Source: Bathynomus jamesi (taxonomy: Eukaryota > Arthropoda > Malacostraca > Isopoda > Cirolanidae). From it: 64,000 nucleotides of DNA. The stretch is taken from contig JAJOZX010005801.1 in the NCBI GenBank assembly GCA_023014485.1, positions 235,685-299,684 of the forward strand, read 5' to 3'. The notes under the pieces were generated by a model, which saw nothing but the letters and a program-made list of their open reading frames with translations, did not search any database and was not told the DNA's origin. Shown here piece by piece: positions 60,982 through 64,000 of this stretch; within the stretch, counting starts at the first letter, position 1; each line of letters begins with the position of its first letter. A program made the position numbers and the translations under genes.

Positions 60982-63248
60982 CAGGGGCGTACCTAAAGTA
61001 TTTGGCACCCGGGGCGGATCCTTCATTTGGCACCCCCCATAAATAATTTTAAAATTTAAACACACAGAAAAATATATTATGTTTGCGAGTAGATTTTTAA
61101 ACAGTACAGTACTGTCATAAGCAAATTGGAAATAAGAAAAATGCAGGACATTAAAAATTCAGTGAACAGGTAATACTGCATTTTATTTTATACAAAAAAC
61201 ACAGGAAATCCAGTCTCAACGCTCAGCCTATTCTTCAAAGATAAATAGAGAGGATTCACAGTCTCTGCTTTCGAGCCTTAATTTCTGCAAATTGATCAAT
61301 GACCTCGTCAAAATTCACCTTCTTTGCATATTCATGTTCAATTGAAAGTAAAGCCAGATTTGTCAATCTTGTCTGACTCATGGTCGAGCGAAAGAAATTT
61401 GTTATCAATTTCAATTTGGAAAAACTTCTTTCACATGAAGCAATAGACACACAAACAGTCAAAAAGAATCTCAAACACAGTGACAAGCTTCACAAAGATT
61501 CACAAAAATTCCATTTCACAATAAACTCCAGAAACTGCAATGCTGTCCATTTCTTTGCCTCTTCAACGCTGATTTTGGCAGCTTCCAAATGCCTCCGAAG
61601 TCGTCCAATTTCCACATTGATATCTTCATCAGTGAATTCATCGGAAATCTGAGTCAAATTTGGAATATACTTCCGAAGTTCTTCTGTTGCAACAACCAAA
61701 GTGTTTGGCTGAATAACAGCGAAGATTGACAGAATTTGATCCATTACCTTAGAACTAATCTCCAATTCTTGATGAAAGCGATCAAGACATTCAAACATAG
61801 CTCTTTTTACTTCCTCTGGCAATGTGAGACCAGCATCCTTTGCCATCTCTCCTGGCATCCTTTTTCGGAGCTTTACTCTCCCTCTTCTCTCCATAGAAAT
61901 GTCCATTTCCTCACACTTTGTAGTTACATAATGAATGGCCCTCTCCACAATTTCATTGCGCTGATCTTCAAGAAACAGTTTTAGAGCTTGGAGCTTCACA
62001 ATGCTCTTTTCAAGGCTGATTCCAACTGTTTGCAAATACTTTTGTGTGAGATTAATTTCTTCCAGGACTTCACACCAGAAAGAAAGGTAACTCCAAAAAG
62101 AGAAATCACATACAGCAGACAGCAAAATCTGAGCTGATCCTCTTGTGTCCACATTTTCTTTGGGATCGCACAGTACTTCAAGGGTTGAGGTCAGCTTTTC
62201 AAAATTTGCCTTCACTGGTTTCACAGCGTCATAATGAGCACTCCATCTTGTCTGGGAAAGTCTTTTGACTGTCATGCCTACATTCTCCATCAGCACTTCC
62301 CATCGATGAGTTGAGACTGAAAAGACGGAATAGACTCTCTCCAAGGTTCCAAAAAAAGTCACACATGGAGAAACGCTTCCAAATGAGTGCACTCCGCAAA
62401 GGTTCAGAGAATGATTTGCACAAGGAACAAACAAAGCCTTGGGATTAATCTCTCTGATCTTTAACTGAACACCACCATGAATCCCAGCCATAGTTGCAGC
62501 GTTGTCATATCCTTGACCACGGCACAGATTTATGTCCAGTCCATCTCTCTCCAGATGTCTCAGGATTAACAGTATATCCAGTAAATAAAGAAGTAAAAAA
62601 AATTTATTACAACAGAAAAGTTTCAAACAAGTGGTTCTCAAACTTTTTCCAACCAGATACCCATTGAGTTATCAGATTATCAACCCAGACAAGCAGAGAC
62701 AATTAATTATCATTATTATTATCATTATTAATTATCATTAATTATCATTTATAAACACTTAAACATCACTGTGATACCACATTGTCAAAAATTAATGGAC
62801 ACTGGTATAAGTACCATGATATTGTTATAAACACCAGCACTTTATGCTTTATCATAATTATTTAATGAAACATACCTCATGTATGTGGAGTCACAGTGTC
62901 AAGTGAACAAGACTTGGAATGTCAGTTGCAGCCAGCTGGCTATGCTCAACAAACTGATGACTAAAACGTCAACAAATGTTCGCCTTTCGATGTAATTTTT
63001 ATCAAATATTTAATTTTTGATTTCTAAATTTTGTATTGCCAATAAAAATAAAAATTTATTTTATAGTGGAAATTAACATTAAGCTGTTGTAATAGTTTGA
63101 ACATTTAAAAAAAAAATTTCTTACTTTGGCGAATTTTTCATTTGGTTTGAAAACTTGTACTGGTATTTAAACTCTCCCGATGGCACCCCCCTCCTGGCTG
63201 TCACCCGGGGCGGACCGCCCCCCTCGCACCCCCCTTAGTACGCCACTG
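60982..63248 (-). mobile_element. hAT transposon, N-terminus deleted
   Basis: The ends are CAGGGGCGTACCTAAAGTAT and, inverted, CAGTGGCGTACTAAGGGGGG, with an exact 8-bp target duplication CTACTACC (60974-60981 and 63249-63256). Both subterminal parts contain CACCCGGGGCGG(A). The transposase on the minus strand is large but lacks its first third. 62642-63170 is AT-rich without coding content; a possible inserted hAT-like tip (AAGTGGTTCTCAAACTTTTT) starts at about 62629. Confidence 0.97.
61256..62641 (-). pseudogene. hAT transposase (ZMYM1-like), 5'-truncated with one stop
   Basis: The minus frame from about 62570 reads LRHLERDGLDINLCRGQGYD, NAATMAGIHGGVQLKIREIN and FVPCANHSLNLCGVHS, the central hAT catalytic region of ZMYM1-like proteins with its C-x-x-H. 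A long alpha-helical insertion domain follows (KRLSQTRWSAHYDAVKPVKA and onward). The only break is a TGA at 61490-61492, after which the same frame gives LCLRFFLTVCVSIASCERSF and SKLKLITNFFRSTMSQTRLT, the dimerisation domain. The N-terminal TTF zinc finger and first catalytic motif are missing; the sequence before about 62590 is non-homologous. It is the least decayed hAT protein here. Confidence 0.9.
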
Positions 63249-63780
63249 CTACTACCTATAAGAAAAGAACTTATACAACCCAAATCAACATGGTTTCAGG
63301 GCTGGAAGATCATGCCTATCACAGCTATTAGACAACCAGGAGAAAATATTGGAAACACTGTGTCAAGAACAAAACATAGATGTAATCTATACTGACTTTG
63401 CTAAAGCTTTCGATAAATGTGACCATGGAATTATAGCACATAAACTTAAGAATACAGGAATTACTGGAAAGCCGGGAAGATGGATATTTAATTTCTTGAC
63501 GCAAAGAACACAAAGAGTGGTGGTAAATGGGGTCAAATCGGAAGTCTCGGAAGTAGAGAGTTCTGTCCCACAAAGGACAGTACTAGCTCCCTTGCTGTTC
63601 ATAATAATGATTGCAGATATTGATGCAGATATCAATGACAGTATTGTATCATGTTTCGCGGATGACACAAAGATATGAAAGGAAATATTGAACGAAGGTG
63701 ACATAGAAAGATTACAAAACGACATTGAAACATTATTCCAGTGGGCAGAAGACAACAATATGAAGTTCAACGAAGAAAAT

Positions 63781-64000
63781 CACGCACCGACACCTCGCAC
63801 CATTAAGGTAACACCAGAGAGACATTATAACCAAATACTCCATTCCATACCACGCCCCACAGACATCACACAGTACAGAAAACACATACACACACACCTA
63901 ACCCACAAAGCACTGACACGACTCGGTCCGAATGCGGTCCTAGGTGCGAAGCCGCCACCCATTAACAGGTCAGAGATCAGCCTGAGCAGATCGGAACGAG
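63781..64000 (+). pseudogene. LINE-B fragment (C-terminal region), cut by window edge
   Basis: The frame reads HAPTPRTIKVTPERHYNQIL, HSIPRPTDITQYRKHIHTHL and LTRLGPNAVLGAKPPPINRS, then RSEISLSRSER to the edge. It fits between the HLHTETKILKV and LARFRCGHHP parts of the LINE-B copy at 56134-56915, a segment deleted there. The junction with LINE-A at about 63780 is abrupt. Confidence 0.75.

Larger units (their letters stand above)
60835..63780 (+). pseudogene. LINE-A copy split by a hAT
   Basis: 60840-60973 reads PLKNANIAPLFKGGNRAMPK and NYRPVALTSHLIKCFERIIR (RT-1/2). A 2267-bp hAT then intervenes. From 63257 the same protein continues NQHGFRAGRSCLSQLL, DVIYTDFAKAFDKCDHG, GRWIFNFLTQRTQRVVVNG, ESSVPQRTVLAPLLF (the VPQG box has Gly changed to Arg) and SCFADDTKI with a stop at 63676-63678. 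At about 63780, after NNMKFNEEN, it joins abruptly to LINE-B sequence. Both flanks of the hAT fit exactly when the extra 8-bp copy is removed. Confidence 0.9.

Noticed and set aside
62629..63160. hAT MITE nested in the 60982-63248 element
   Set aside because: The left tip AAGTGGTTCTCAAACTTTTT is suggestive, but no matching right tip or target duplication was found.
1..64000. CRISPR arrays, operons, bacterial insertion sequences, endogenous viral genes
   Set aside because: Direct repeats here are microsatellites or transposon duplications. No gag/env/protease or bacterial-type genes were found.

Overview
This is a piece of an animal nuclear genome, most likely an arthropod or related invertebrate. 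It has eukaryotic splice sites, an intron-containing tRNA-Tyr gene, tRNA-derived SINEs, many mariner and hAT transposons, CR1-like LINEs, a Penelope-like element and very abundant (TA)n microsatellites. No bacterial or viral genes were seen. The species cannot be fixed from sequence alone.

Two host genes can be supported. On the minus strand, four exons (15074-15331, 2706-2865, 1814-1939, 386-516, in transcription order) with GT-AG borders and matching phase 0 encode the first membrane domain and the start of the first cyclase linker of a membrane adenylyl cyclase. The gene continues off the left edge. Its roughly 12.2 kb intron between 2866 and 15073 is packed with transposons and SINEs. On the plus strand, 18345-18436 is a tRNA-Tyr(GTA) gene with a 19-nt intron.

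Almost everything else is mobile DNA, nearly all of it broken. Region 1-15.3 kb is the cyclase gene with mariner and hAT copies, two copies of a dimeric tRNA-SINE, a fold-back SINE and two LINE-A fragments in its introns. Region 15.6-25 kb holds a LINE interrupted by a hAT MITE, the tRNA gene, a 2.2 kb TIR element carrying an unrecognised Cys-rich gene, a mariner, and small MITEs. Region 25-35.4 kb holds a mariner with two nested insertions, the best LINE-A copy, a Penelope-like element with a GIY-YIG domain, a 1.2 kb near-palindromic transposon, and one of two reciprocally deleted mariners. Region 35.4-43 kb holds a LINE-A copy with an endonuclease domain, a 122-bp repeat, a hAT MITE, and a LINE of another lineage split by the partner mariner. 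Region 43.2-48.1 kb is a CR1-like LINE-C split by a hAT that itself contains a mariner. Region 49.2-60.2 kb is one old LINE-B, with a 2A-like peptide before its endonuclease, opened by at least five independent insertions. Region 60.8-64 kb is a LINE-A split by a hAT with exact 8-bp target duplications.

The nesting gives a relative chronology: LINE-A, LINE-B and LINE-C are the oldest layers, hAT elements cut them, and mariners cut the hAT elements. Many elements end in or enter (TA)n tracts, so insertion into TA and microsatellite growth appear to feed each other.
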